A DNA stretch of 64,000 bases from assembly GCA_965261775.1 (NCBI GenBank), contig OZ253477.1, positions 372,001-436,000 of the forward strand. Reading direction: 5' to 3'. Under the pieces are notes generated by a model. That model was not told the origin of the DNA and ran no database searches. It was given only the letters and a program-made list of their open reading frames with translations. The DNA is from G965261775 sp965261775 (GTDB lineage: Bacteria > Pseudomonadota > Gammaproteobacteria > Eutrophobiales > Eutrophobiaceae). This document shows positions 45,983 through 55,441 of this stretch, piece by piece; the stretch's first letter is position 1; every line of letters begins with the position of its first letter. The translations under genes were made by a program, and so were the position numbers.

Positions 45983-46843
45983 TTATTGGCCCCTGGCACT
46001 ATTGAAATAACGGAAGAAATCAGATTTGGGTTCAATCAGTAGAATATCACTGCCACTACTAAAGCTGTTTTGATAGGCATTCAGACTGCGGTACAGTGAA
46101 TAGAACTCTCCATTTTTGTTGTAGGCTGCCGCATAAGTTTCAGTGGCCAGCGCGTCTCCTTCCCCGCGGATAATCTCGGCGTCTCGATAAGCGTTGGCGA
46201 GGATGATTGCCCGTTCCTTGTCGGCGTTGGCGGTGATACGTTCAGCCGCTTCCGAACCTCGTGCCCGAAAATCCTTCGCTACCCGGTTTCGTTCGGCGCG
46301 CATACGTGCATAAACGGAATTGCTGACCTCGGAAGGCAGATCAATACGTTTGGTACGTACATCCACCACGGAAATACCTAGTTCATCCAGCGAACTCGCC
46401 GTTGAAGAGAGGACCACATTTAAAATCTCGGTACGCTCGCCTGCGACAACCTGTTGTACCGTACGCTCGCCAAATTCATCCCGCAGGGCACGGTTAATAC
46501 GTTGCGCTAAAAGACCGTTAGCATAAAGCACGTCGCCTCGTGTCGCCGTATAAAATTTTTCAATATCCATAATCCGCCATTTGACGTAATAATCGACGAT
46601 CACATCTTTCTTTTCCTGGGTCAGAAAACGTTGCGGTTCCTGATCAAGGTTTAACAGGCGTTTTTCAAATTTCCGTGCAATATTGACTAATGGCACCATG
46701 GCATGAAGCCCGGGTTTGAAATCAGATTGCTGAATTTCACGGAACTTGAACAAAACGGCTTGCTCATATTGCTTGACCGTGAACAGCGAAAAATAGGCCC
46801 CGACGGTAATCACGGCCGCGAAGATTAAAATTTTGATTGGCAT
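45983..46843 (-). CDS. hflC: Protease modulator HflC
   Basis: HflC and HflK form a large membrane ring around the FtsH protease and control its access to membrane substrates. The 286-residue protein has an N-terminal helix (ILIFAAVITVGAYFSLFTV), the SPFH/prohibitin core with VDYYVKWRIMD and SELGISVVDVRTKRIDLP, a coiled coil with RMRAERNRVAKDFRARG, and the conserved YRSLNAYQNSF tail. The start shares one base with the hflK stop (TGATG). Confidence 0.95.
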   Translation of the reverse strand: MPIKILIFAAVITVGAYFSLFTVKQYEQAVLFKFREIQQSDFKPGLHAMVPLVNIARKFEKRLLNLDQEPQRFLTQEKKDVIVDYYVKWRIMDIEKFYTATRGDVLYANGLLAQRINRALRDEFGERTVQQVVAGERTEILNVVLSSTASSLDELGISVVDVRTKRIDLPSEVSNSVYARMRAERNRVAKDFRARGSEAAERITANADKERAIILANAYRDAEIIRGEGDALATETYAAAYNKNGEFYSLYRSLNAYQNSFSSGSDILLIEPKSDFFRYFNSARGQ

Positions 46844-47967
46844 CAGCGTATTCCTCTGATTCGCTTTTCCAGGGATTCCCGGATATTACTTGTTGATGAT
46901 GCAGACGAACTGTTCGCCCCGGGAACCATAATATTGCCGTTATCTCGGCGTTTTTCAAGCAAGCGATCTATTGGCAGATAGAGCAAACTGTTGCCGTTAT
47001 CATTATCAATCAGTACCTTGTTGGTACTGGCCAATACAGATTCAATCGCATCCAGATACAGACGTTCCCGCGTGACCTCCGGCGCTCGCTGATATTCTGT
47101 TAAAAGCTGTTCGAAACGACTGGCCTCGCCTTCCGCTTTGGAAACCACGCGCGACTTATAGGCATCGGCCTCTTCACCCAGACGGGCGGCGGCTCCACGC
47201 GCCTTGGGGATAATATCATTGCGATAGGCCTCCGCTTCATTTACCAGACGTTGTTCATCTTCCCGCGCTTTGATGGCGTCATCAAAGGCCGCCTTCACCT
47301 CTTCCGGTGGTTTGGCCGGCTGCATCTCAGCGGTTGAGATATGAATGCCCGAAGTGTAGTCGTTTAAGGTGTCCTGAATGAGTTGCTGAATCCTGACGGC
47401 AATCTCGCTACGACCTTCGGTTAAAATAAAATCAAGTTTGCTCTTGCCGATCACTTCACGCACCGCGCTTTCGGTGACTTGTCTCAGCGTGGAATCCGGT
47501 GCCACCACATTGAATAGATAATCCGTGGCACTACCGATACGCCACTGTACCGCGACTTCTACATCAACAATATTCTCGTCCTGGGTCAGCATCAGGGCCT
47601 TGTGCGTAATGGAACGCACCTGACCGACATTGATTTTCTGCACAGTCTCAACAGGTCTCGGGAAACGAAAACTCAAACCCGGATTAAGTGTGTCGACATG
47701 TCTGCCAAAACGCAGCACCACGCCGCGTTCCTGCTCATCTATCAGATAAGTTATGTCATAAACTGTCCAGCCAATTGACAGGATAATGATGAGCATTGTC
47801 GAAAACAGTGGGTTTTGACCATTTGTCGACTTTGAACCCTTGCCGAATATGCCGCCAAAACCCTGCTGCATCTTCTTAAGGATATCATCAAGATCGGGTG
47901 GCCCTTTGCCGTTGCCGTGATTGTTCCAGGGGTTTTTGTTTTTATCTGGTGGTTCGTTCCAGCCCAT
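46843..47967 (-). CDS. hflK: Protease modulator HflK
   Basis: HflK is partner of HflC in the FtsH-controlling complex. The 374-residue protein starts with the Gly/Asn/Pro-rich MGWNEPPDKNKNPWNNHG, has one membrane helix (STMLIIILSIGWTVYDITYL), the SPFH domain with EQERGVVLRFGRHVDTLNPGLS and the helical tail with KAREDEQRLVNEAEAYRNDIIPKARG. It follows hflX by about 50 bases and overlaps hflC by one base. Confidence 0.95.
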   Translation of the reverse strand: MGWNEPPDKNKNPWNNHGNGKGPPDLDDILKKMQQGFGGIFGKGSKSTNGQNPLFSTMLIIILSIGWTVYDITYLIDEQERGVVLRFGRHVDTLNPGLSFRFPRPVETVQKINVGQVRSITHKALMLTQDENIVDVEVAVQWRIGSATDYLFNVVAPDSTLRQVTESAVREVIGKSKLDFILTEGRSEIAVRIQQLIQDTLNDYTSGIHISTAEMQPAKPPEEVKAAFDDAIKAREDEQRLVNEAEAYRNDIIPKARGAAARLGEEADAYKSRVVSKAEGEASRFEQLLTEYQRAPEVTRERLYLDAIESVLASTNKVLIDNDNGNSLLYLPIDRLLEKRRDNGNIMVPGANSSSASSTSNIRESLEKRIRGIR

Positions 47968-48016
47968 TGATATTTTTCTCCAGTGAATGTAATCATTATA
48001 CGGTAAATTTCTTATA

Positions 48017-49306
48017 TTAATAGCGACCAGGGTAGGACTGCAAGCCGGATATACTCAGTTCTGTCTCTTTACATAGTTTATTGAACTGGAAGTCTTCCAG
48101 TTCCACTACCATATTCCATCCCCCTTCCGCATTGATATTTTCCTGCCTGACTATCCCCATCTCGAACAGTCTGGCCCTTACAGAACCCGCTGTAACGGGC
48201 AGTGTAAAGGAATGACGTTTGAGATTCCGGTTTATCTGCCCCTCAATACACGACATTAATTCCTCTATGCCTGCACCGGTTATGGCGGACAGGCGAATGC
48301 GCGTGCCTGCCCGACTTCCGGGATATTCCGTACGCTCATGATAGTCGGGATGTTTATCTATCTTGTTATAAATTTCAATCTGCGGGATATCAGCGGCCCC
48401 AAGCAAATCAATGACCTGATTGACTTCTTCAATGCGTTCTTGTCGTTTTTCTCGATCAACGTCAATAACATGCAACAACAGATCAGCCTTACAGATTTCT
48501 TCCAGAGTCGCTTGGAAGGCATTGATTAGATCATGCGGCAAATCACGGATAAAACCAACCGTATCAGCCAAAATCACATTACGACCGGAGCTTGTCCGGA
48601 GGCGTCTGAGGGTCGGATCAAGTGTCGCAAATAATTGATCGGCGACTTTGATATTGGCACCGGTCAGGCGATTGAACAGGGTAGATTTCCCCGCATTGGT
48701 ATAACCCACCAGGGAAATAATGGGCACATTGTTTTTTTTACGGTGCAAACGATTATGATGGCGGAGCTTGCGGACTCTTTGCAGTCTCTGGTTAATATAT
48801 TTGATACGCTGTCCGATTGAACGACGGTCCATTTCAAGCTGGGTTTCACCAGGGCCGCGCAAACCGATACCGCCCTTTTGCCTTTCCAGGTGAGTCCAGC
48901 CGTGTATCAGGCGGCTGGACAGATGCTGCAATTGGGCGAGTTCCACTTGCAATTTCCCCTCATAACTCAATGCCCGTTGCGCAAATATATCCAGGATCAG
49001 ACCCACCCGATCAACTACCCGCACCCGGATATATCTTTCAAGATTGCGTTCCTGGGCAGGCGAAAGGATCTGATTGAATATGATTACATCGGCATTTGAT
49101 GAGGTGGCTTGCGAGGCAATTTCAGCGGCCTTGCCCTTGCCGACAAAAAGGTTTGCATCAACCACCGTTCTGGAGGCAAAGATGGAACCGACTATTTCCA
49201 GCCCCGCAGACTTCACCAATTCTGCAAATTCATCATCGCCCTCCCCGTCTCTGAAACTGACATGGACGATCAGGGCGTAACGGATGTCGTCCCGATTTGC
49301 TTCCAA
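48017..49306 (-). CDS. hflX: Ribosome-associated GTPase HflX
   Basis: HflX binds the 50S subunit and splits stalled ribosomes during stress. The 429-residue protein has the N-terminal HflX domain with ELVKSAGLEIVG, the glycine-rich linker GIGLRGPGETQLE, and GTPase motifs GYTNAGKSTLFN (G1), DTVGFIRDLPHDLI (G3) and NKID (G4). It lies just after hfq, as in E. coli. Confidence 0.96.
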   Translation of the reverse strand: MEANRDDIRYALIVHVSFRDGEGDDEFAELVKSAGLEIVGSIFASRTVVDANLFVGKGKAAEIASQATSSNADVIIFNQILSPAQERNLERYIRVRVVDRVGLILDIFAQRALSYEGKLQVELAQLQHLSSRLIHGWTHLERQKGGIGLRGPGETQLEMDRRSIGQRIKYINQRLQRVRKLRHHNRLHRKKNNVPIISLVGYTNAGKSTLFNRLTGANIKVADQLFATLDPTLRRLRTSSGRNVILADTVGFIRDLPHDLINAFQATLEEICKADLLLHVIDVDREKRQERIEEVNQVIDLLGAADIPQIEIYNKIDKHPDYHERTEYPGSRAGTRIRLSAITGAGIEELMSCIEGQINRNLKRHSFTLPVTAGSVRARLFEMGIVRQENINAEGGWNMVVELEDFQFNKLCKETELSISGLQSYPGRY

Positions 49307-49329
49307 GTGGTTACCGATTATTGACCGGA

Positions 49330-49593
49330 TCAGACGTTTGATCCCGCTCCTTCATCAAACTCTTCATCTTCGCGTATCAGTGGAATTGTAATTTTCCTTG
49401 CTGGAACGATAGTGGAAATGGCATGTTTATATACCAGTTGGCTCAATGAACCTTTAAGCAATACAACAAATTGATCAAATGCCTCTATTTGTCCCTGCAA
49501 TTTTATACCATTCATCAGAAAGATAGATACTGGTACGCGTTCTTTTCGAAGTGTATTCAAAAAAGGTTCTTGCAATGAGTGCCATTTACTCAT
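49330..49593 (-). CDS. hfq: RNA chaperone Hfq
   Basis: Hfq forms a hexameric Sm-like ring that pairs small RNAs with mRNAs. The 87-residue protein has LQEPFLNTLRKERVPVSIFLMNGIKLQGQ with the proximal-face residues, the Sm2 motif YKHAISTIVPAR, and a short acidic C-terminal tail. The gene order miaA-hfq-hflX is that of most gammaproteobacteria. An AT-rich 84-base gap before it probably holds its own promoter. Confidence 0.97.
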   Translation of the reverse strand: MSKWHSLQEPFLNTLRKERVPVSIFLMNGIKLQGQIEAFDQFVVLLKGSLSQLVYKHAISTIVPARKITIPLIREDEEFDEGAGSNV

Positions 49594-49677
49594 AAAACCC
49601 TTACCCTCACATTATCTTTATTATTGTTTCGGTGATTCTGATCTTTAATATAACACAATGAGGCCAAACAGTATAAA

Positions 49678-50610
49678 TTAGTTTGATATCACCAGGTTAT
49701 TTATAATTTTATTACAAATATCCGCCTCATAAGGATCAAACAACTCCGTATTATCTTCGTGGCGGAACCAGGTGATTTGCCGTTTTGCCATTTGTCTCGT
49801 AGCGGCAATGGCCTGGTCCTGCATTTCTTGATAATTTATATCGCCATCAAGATAATTCCATATTTGTCTATATCCGACTAAACGCATTGAAGATAAGTTC
49901 GCAAATAAGTCACCCCGCTGGTGGAAATGTTCGACTTCTTCCACAAGCCCCCCCTTCAACATCGCCAAAAATCGCTTTTTAATGCGACGGTGCAATAGTG
50001 ATCGGTCGTTCGGCAATAACACTATCTTTTTGATTGAATAGCGACAGGCCTGTTTTTTATTTTCGGATAACATTGAAGAAAGCGTCTTTCCAGAAACTTC
50101 ATAGACTTCCAGTGCCCGTTGAATGCGTTGCGGGTCATTTTCGCTAATGCGAGCGGCCGCTTCCGGGTCAATTTGTCTGAGCTTCTTGTGCATGGACTGC
50201 CAGTCGGTACGTTCGGCTTCTTCCTTGATACGGGCGCGAACATGATAATCGGCACCGGGCAGTTCAGACAGACCCCTCTCCAGTGCGCGAAAATACAAGC
50301 CTGTACCGCCGACCAAAAGGGGGAGCTTGCCTTTGTCGATAATCTTCTTGATCAGGGCATTGGCATTCTGTTGAAAACGCGCCGCCGAATAGGCTTCAGT
50401 CGGCTCGCAAATATCAATCAGATGATGCGGGATTCTGTCCAATGTCTCCCGGTCTGGTTTAGCCGTGCCGATATCCAGACCCCGATAAACCATCGCGGAG
50501 TCGACACTGACGATCTCGCAATTGATGTTTTCATAAAGATGAAGTGCAAGATCGGTTTTGCCCGTCGCCGTTGCGCCCATAATAAAAATAATGTCGGGTG
50601 AACGCTTCAT
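49678..50610 (-). CDS. miaA: tRNA dimethylallyltransferase
   Basis: MiaA transfers a dimethylallyl group to A37 of tRNAs reading U-starting codons, improving codon fidelity. The 310-residue protein has the P-loop GATATGKTDLAL (residues 12-23), DSAMVYRGLDIGTAKP, HHLIDI, and GGTGLYFRALERGL. Length and start are normal. It begins three bases after the mutL stop. The dimethylallyl donor comes from the same isoprenoid pathway that dxs opens. Confidence 0.96.
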   Translation of the reverse strand: MKRSPDIIFIMGATATGKTDLALHLYENINCEIVSVDSAMVYRGLDIGTAKPDRETLDRIPHHLIDICEPTEAYSAARFQQNANALIKKIIDKGKLPLLVGGTGLYFRALERGLSELPGADYHVRARIKEEAERTDWQSMHKKLRQIDPEAAARISENDPQRIQRALEVYEVSGKTLSSMLSENKKQACRYSIKKIVLLPNDRSLLHRRIKKRFLAMLKGGLVEEVEHFHQRGDLFANLSSMRLVGYRQIWNYLDGDINYQEMQDQAIAATRQMAKRQITWFRHEDNTELFDPYEADICNKIINNLVISN

Positions 50611-50613
50611 CGT

Positions 50614-52275
50614 TCAGTTTTTAAGCAATGACGCGAGATGCCCGGGGCGAAGTCTACGCCAGGGCGGGGCACCGTTTTCCCCGGCATCCGTTTTATGCAA
50701 ACCGACCTCGCGCACCAGTTGCTCTGTATCATCTGCTCCTGTATCCACCCCAGCGTCATTCACATGAACAGCAATGCGTTTGGCAATCTCCCTTTCAGGT
50801 TTTTGCGCTCGTAAAAGTGCCACAAAGGACTGAAAAAGATTGACGACATCTGCATAATACAAACGCGCTGGCAGAGCGCGGACCAATATCCTGTCGGGGG
50901 CGATCTCCCCGAATTCAAATCCCCACCGTTCAACGTTGGCGGCCCTTTCCGACAAGAACGTGATCTCTTCCCGTTTCAAGGGGATACTGACGGGCACCGT
51001 GATCGAACGCCGGGTAATCGTATCGGCGTGATAACGATCATACAGATAGTTCGCTGTAATCAATTCTCTGGCCGCCGGGATATCAATCAAATAAGGCTCT
51101 TGATGAATAAACGCGATCAGAAAACGCCCCAGGCTCAGATGAGCCTCGTTTTTTTCAGAATGTTCCAGTGCATCCGTTTGTCTGAACAGCGTATTATCAT
51201 AATTTACCGGTTTCCCTTCCTGTATAAATTCTCGTTTGTCCTCCTGCGGCAAGTGGGGTGGACCACCCTCATGCATGAGGGTGGTCTGTGATGCACTTAA
51301 CGCTTCCAGCAAACCCGCATAGATAAAATCATGCACATCACGCACTTGCATAAATCGCACCTCGGTCTTGGCAGGATGGACATTGATATCAAGCTGCTGA
51401 GGATCAATCTGCAAGTGCAGAATAAAACTGGGAAAACGCCCCGGCGCGATACGATTACTATAGGCCAGCCGAATAGCGTGACTGATGGATTTATCACGGA
51501 TATAACGACCATTTATATAGAGATATTGTCTATCCGCCTGACTGCGTGCCACATTATCAAGCCCCGCCCAGCCGAGCAGGCGCATCCCGCCTTTTTTAAT
51601 ATCAATACGTTGACACTCGTTCAGAAATGTTTTCCCGCAGATACTTAAAACGCGCTCTTCGGGATTATCCGGACAGGCTGACAAATGCAATACCGTTTGT
51701 TCATTGTGTCTAACAAAAAGACCTGTTTGAAAATGGCCCAGGGCAATCGCCCGGGTCAATGACAGAATACGCAGATATTCCGTTTTTTCCGATCTGAGAA
51801 ACTTGCGTCGTCCGGGCGTGGAAAAAAAAAGATCACTTACCTCAACCGTCGTCCCGACATTATGCGAGGCCGGTTTTACTTCAAGCATATTATTTATCGA
51901 CCAGGCGTGGTCAGATGCGGCAATCCTCGAGGTCATCGTAAAGCGCGAAACAGACGCGATACTGTTAATCGCCTCTCCCCTGAAACCAAGGCTGGCGATT
52001 TGCGCCAAATCGGAAAACAACTTTAATTTACTGGTTGCGTGTGGCTGCAAGGCCAGGACAAGATCATCCTTGTGTATGCCTTGCCCGTTATCATTGACAC
52101 GGATACGGTTTAATCCCGTGCGTTCAAGATCAATATGTATTTTTGTCGCCGCCGCGTCAATACTGTTCTCAAGCAGTTCTTTAACAACCGACATCGGCCG
52201 TTCAATCACCTCGCCAGCGGCAATCTGATTGGCGACCGCCTTCGATAAGCTGCTAATGCGCGGTACAGTATCCAT
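50614..52275 (-). CDS. mutL: DNA mismatch repair protein MutL
   Basis: MutL couples mismatch recognition by MutS to strand cutting. The 553-residue protein has the GHKL ATPase motifs ELLENSIDAAATKI, NDNGQGI and GFRGEAINSIASVS in the N-terminal half, and the linker and dimerisation domain in the C-terminal part. The DQHAxxER-type endonuclease motif is absent (the region reads YLIDIPAARELIT), so this is the MutH-dependent type. It is rather short for the family (E. coli 615), mostly from a short linker. Confidence 0.94.
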   Translation of the reverse strand: MDTVPRISSLSKAVANQIAAGEVIERPMSVVKELLENSIDAAATKIHIDLERTGLNRIRVNDNGQGIHKDDLVLALQPHATSKLKLFSDLAQIASLGFRGEAINSIASVSRFTMTSRIAASDHAWSINNMLEVKPASHNVGTTVEVSDLFFSTPGRRKFLRSEKTEYLRILSLTRAIALGHFQTGLFVRHNEQTVLHLSACPDNPEERVLSICGKTFLNECQRIDIKKGGMRLLGWAGLDNVARSQADRQYLYINGRYIRDKSISHAIRLAYSNRIAPGRFPSFILHLQIDPQQLDINVHPAKTEVRFMQVRDVHDFIYAGLLEALSASQTTLMHEGGPPHLPQEDKREFIQEGKPVNYDNTLFRQTDALEHSEKNEAHLSLGRFLIAFIHQEPYLIDIPAARELITANYLYDRYHADTITRRSITVPVSIPLKREEITFLSERAANVERWGFEFGEIAPDRILVRALPARLYYADVVNLFQSFVALLRAQKPEREIAKRIAVHVNDAGVDTGADDTEQLVREVGLHKTDAGENGAPPWRRLRPGHLASLLKN

Positions 52276-52364
52276 GGCGAAATATCATACCCTAAATTTG
52301 CCAGCCAAATTTACCGGCTGCCCGGTCTCCAGGGCGATAGTGATCAGATGTGCAGACGTTTTTT

Positions 52365-53675
52365 TCAGGTCTCGCTATCGGCAGGAATGTTGATAGTTTG
52401 CCCTATTCTCAACAAATCATTTTTCAAACCGTTATAGCGTCTAAGCATATTGGTTGTCACCTGATAACGCTGAGCGAGTTTGGAAAGCGTATCGCCCCGC
52501 TCAATAATATGCTTTCTGGAAGCCAGCAATGTGTCTGGCGGTGCGAAATCCCGAAAATAAGCATGCAGACCCTTCACGACCGCATCCGCGAATTTGCGCT
52601 GCCAGGCGTTACTCAGCAGCTTTTTCTCTTCATATGGATTCGAAATAAATGCCGCTTCAATCAAAATGGACGGAATATCAGGGGATTTCAGTACCATGAA
52701 ACCAGCCGACTGGACCGTTTGTTTATGCACCTTGCCAACTCTTTTCAAACTGTTTAATACCTTTCCAGCAACGTTAATACTGGCTTCAAGGCTGGCTGTT
52801 TGTGACAAGTCCAGTAAAACTGAAGCCAGCATATCATCTTTACCATCCAGACTGATACCACCTATCAGATCCGAGGCATTCTCCCGCTCCGCCAGCCGGC
52901 GAGCCGCCTCACTGCTAGCGCCGCGCTGAGACAATACATACACCGATGAACCGCGCACATTGGATTTATGAAAGGCGTCGGCATGGATTGAGATAAACAG
53001 ATCCGCTTTTTTCTCACGCGCCTTCTCAAAGCGCTGACGCAGGTGCATGTAATAATTCCCCCGGCGAATCAGTACGGCGCGCATCCCTTGCTGTCTGTTA
53101 ATTGTATCGGCAAGTCGGCGAGCGATTTTCAAGACCACATCCTTCTCATACGCCCCGCCGGGGCCTCTGGCCCCCGGGTCTTTACCGCCATGGCCGGCAT
53201 CAATCGCAATCACCACATCACGCGGCTGCTTGAACGGCAAAATATTTTTCCTGGTTTCAGTCGATTTGAACTTCCTGTTTCCAGGGTTGGGCGAATCACG
53301 TAATTCAATGACAAAACGATGACCCTTACGCCCGTCAGGCTGAAGAAAAAAACTTCTGAAAGCGACATTTTCTTTCAGGTCAAGGACAACCCGCAAGTCG
53401 TGGCGGTTGTGTGTCGCCGAGCGAATATCCCGCAGGTATTTATTCGCAACACGAAGTTTAATGGCGTCTTTTCTGGCGCTTGCATGCTTAAAATCAATCA
53501 CGGCGCGGGGAGGCGCTTTCAGTGAAAATAACCGGTGTTTGACTGGTGCGCTAATATCAAATACAACCTGCGTATTGCCGGGCGCCGGCCTGACATGAAC
53601 GTTTTCAATCGTGGTCTCCGCCGCAAAGGTGGACACAGATAAGAACACAAGCCAGTTAAATAATAATATTCGCAT
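52365..53675 (-). CDS. amiC: N-acetylmuramoyl-L-alanine amidase (AmiB/AmiC type) with LysM
   Basis: This periplasmic zinc amidase cleaves peptide stems from glycan strands during daughter-cell separation. The 436-residue protein has a signal peptide (ending TFA), an AMIN domain (about 20-120), and the Amidase_3 domain from VIAIDAGHGGKDPGA with metal ligands in AGHGG, YEKDVVL and ISIHADAF and the catalytic glutamate in ILIEAAFISN. One LysM domain closes it (IIERGDTLSKLAQRYQV). The position before mutL is that of amiB in other gammaproteobacteria; the gene name amiB would fit equally well. Confidence 0.9.
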   Translation of the reverse strand: MRILLFNWLVFLSVSTFAAETTIENVHVRPAPGNTQVVFDISAPVKHRLFSLKAPPRAVIDFKHASARKDAIKLRVANKYLRDIRSATHNRHDLRVVLDLKENVAFRSFFLQPDGRKGHRFVIELRDSPNPGNRKFKSTETRKNILPFKQPRDVVIAIDAGHGGKDPGARGPGGAYEKDVVLKIARRLADTINRQQGMRAVLIRRGNYYMHLRQRFEKAREKKADLFISIHADAFHKSNVRGSSVYVLSQRGASSEAARRLAERENASDLIGGISLDGKDDMLASVLLDLSQTASLEASINVAGKVLNSLKRVGKVHKQTVQSAGFMVLKSPDIPSILIEAAFISNPYEEKKLLSNAWQRKFADAVVKGLHAYFRDFAPPDTLLASRKHIIERGDTLSKLAQRYQVTTNMLRRYNGLKNDLLRIGQTINIPADSET

Positions 53676-53983
53676 CTTCCTGAATCTGTTTTTTTAACAT
53701 TTAATCTATAGTTTTTATAATGTTATAAAGATAATTTCAAGTTTTTTTTAGAAAACAAAGCTATTTTACGAAAATTATTGTGGTATTTATTTAATTCCGC
53801 CGCACAGATAATATTCAGCATGCGTACAGATATTAGAGAAAACGGGCGGGAACGTAACAGCAGTCAAACATATATACACCTGAAATTGGGCTGGATGAGC
53901 AAGGACAAAAAATTGCCGAACGGTTTTAAAGGGGCATGCACAACGGTGTCATCAAACAATAATTGTATAGATACTCCTCATTG
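53676..53983. other. Divergent AT-rich region amidase/DASS transporter
   Basis: About 308 bases, very AT-rich up to 53820. On the minus strand TTGAAA (53735-53740) and TATAAA (53714-53719), spaced by 15 bases, might serve the amidase operon. A 68-codon plus-strand frame from 53778 has no recognisable domain. I see no gene here. Confidence 0.35.
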
Positions 53984-55411
53984 ATGAACGCCCTGCGCCT
54001 GTTGTTGCCGCCATTGCTCGGAGTATTGCTGTTCTTTATATTGCCGGAGAGCATGCCGGTGGCAGCGCGGTTTACCGCTATGTGTGTGTTGTGGATGGCG
54101 GGCTGGTGGATGACTGAGGCGGCGCCGGTGGCGGCGACTGCGTTTTTGCCACTGGTGCTGTTCCCCCTGCTGGACATCAGCAATATCCGTACGGTGGCCG
54201 GTTCCTATGCTCATCCCATCATCTTTTTGTTTATGGGGGGGTTCATACTGGCTCTGGGAATTTCCAAATGGGATCTGCATCGTCGCATTGCGCTGTTCAT
54301 ACTGTTACGGGTGGGTAACAGCGGCGGCGCATTGATGGCCGGGTTCATGCTGATCGCCGCCGGGCTCAGCATGTGGGTCAGCAACACTGCCACTACTCTG
54401 ATGCTGGTGCCCATCGGGTTGGCTATCATTGACATGGTGGAAAGCGCGGTGAGTGACATAGGTGATACTGACCGGCGCAACTTTCAGACCGGCCTTTTAC
54501 TGAGTATTGCCTACGCCGCCACTATCGGCGGCGTCTCCACCTTGATCGGTACACCGCCCAATGCTTTTATGGCGGCTTTCATGCTGGAACAATACAAACT
54601 GGAAATAGGATTTTTGCAATGGATGATGGTAGGCGTACCGGTCACCCTGCTGATGCTGCCGCCGGTCTGGTTATTGCTGTCCCGTTTTATCTTTCCGTTC
54701 CGTCTGAACACCACTGCCCGCACCCGTGACCTGTTAATGGATATGCAACGCCAACTGGGTCCCATGAGCCGCGAGGAAAAATCAGTGACCGCCATCTTTA
54801 TTGTCACCGCCCTGTGCTGGTTGTTTCGTCCGCTGTTAGATGATGTACTGCACGGCTTGTCCGATTCTGGCATTGCCATGACCAGTGCACTGGTGCTGTT
54901 TCTCCTCCCGGCCCGCGATGGCCAGCGCCTGCTGGTCTGGCGCGATACCCTGAATCTGCCCTGGGGCATATTGGTACTGTTCGGCGGCGGTCTGGCGTTG
55001 GCGGCGGCCATCGGAAGCAGTGGTCTGGCCACCACCATAGGTGATTTGTTCAGCAGGGCTTCCGGTATGGGACTGGTGACGCTGATGGTGTTGATGGTTA
55101 CCTTCGTCATTCTCCTCACCGAAACCAACGGCAACCTGGCCACGGTCGCCACCTTCCTGCCTGTCGTGGCCGCTGTCGCCCTCGCTCTCGATCACCCCGC
55201 CCTGCTGCTCGTTGTACCGGTGACCCTGGCCGCCAGTTGTGCCTTTATGTTACCCATCGCCACCCCGCCCAACGCCATCGTCTACAGTGCTGAAAAAATC
55301 ACCATCCCACAGATGATGAAGGCCGGTTTCGCCATCAATCTGCTGGCCATTGGCACCATCTCCCTGATCGCCACCTTGCTGGTACCGCTTGTCTTCCTCA
55401 CCGTCTATTGA
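53984..55411 (+). CDS. DASS family sodium/dicarboxylate-type symporter
   Basis: This membrane protein of about 475 residues has some eleven helices and the SLC13/DASS signatures: WWMTEAAPVAATAFLPLVLFP near residue 47, then SNTATTLMLVP (the first S-N-T sodium/substrate motif), GGVSTLIGTPPNAF, and the second-half TETNGNLATVATFLP and MLPIATPPNAIVY. Family members import succinate, citrate, other dicarboxylates or sulfate; the substrate cannot be read here. The second S-N-T motif reads TNGN, a variation that may matter for substrate. I use the ATG at 53984; the earlier TTG (53963) is possible. Confidence 0.88.
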   Translation: MNALRLLLPPLLGVLLFFILPESMPVAARFTAMCVLWMAGWWMTEAAPVAATAFLPLVLFPLLDISNIRTVAGSYAHPIIFLFMGGFILALGISKWDLHRRIALFILLRVGNSGGALMAGFMLIAAGLSMWVSNTATTLMLVPIGLAIIDMVESAVSDIGDTDRRNFQTGLLLSIAYAATIGGVSTLIGTPPNAFMAAFMLEQYKLEIGFLQWMMVGVPVTLLMLPPVWLLLSRFIFPFRLNTTARTRDLLMDMQRQLGPMSREEKSVTAIFIVTALCWLFRPLLDDVLHGLSDSGIAMTSALVLFLLPARDGQRLLVWRDTLNLPWGILVLFGGGLALAAAIGSSGLATTIGDLFSRASGMGLVTLMVLMVTFVILLTETNGNLATVATFLPVVAAVALALDHPALLLVVPVTLAASCAFMLPIATPPNAIVYSAEKITIPQMMKAGFAINLLAIGTISLIATLLVPLVFLTVY

Positions 55412-55432
55412 CCGCTGGAAAAGGACAGCGGT
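55411..55432 (+). terminator. Weak hairpin after the DASS gene
   Basis: ACCGCTG (55411-55417) and CAGCGGT (55426-55432) form a perfect 7-bp stem with an 8-base loop overlapping the stop codon. There is no U-run after it, so it may be a weak or Rho-assisted terminator. Confidence 0.3.
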
Positions 55433-55441
55433 GCAATTGTG

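Noticed and set aside
46920..47800. Stress-protease locus as a possible novel system
   Set aside because: hflK-hflC with hflX and hfq is a standard gammaproteobacterial arrangement.
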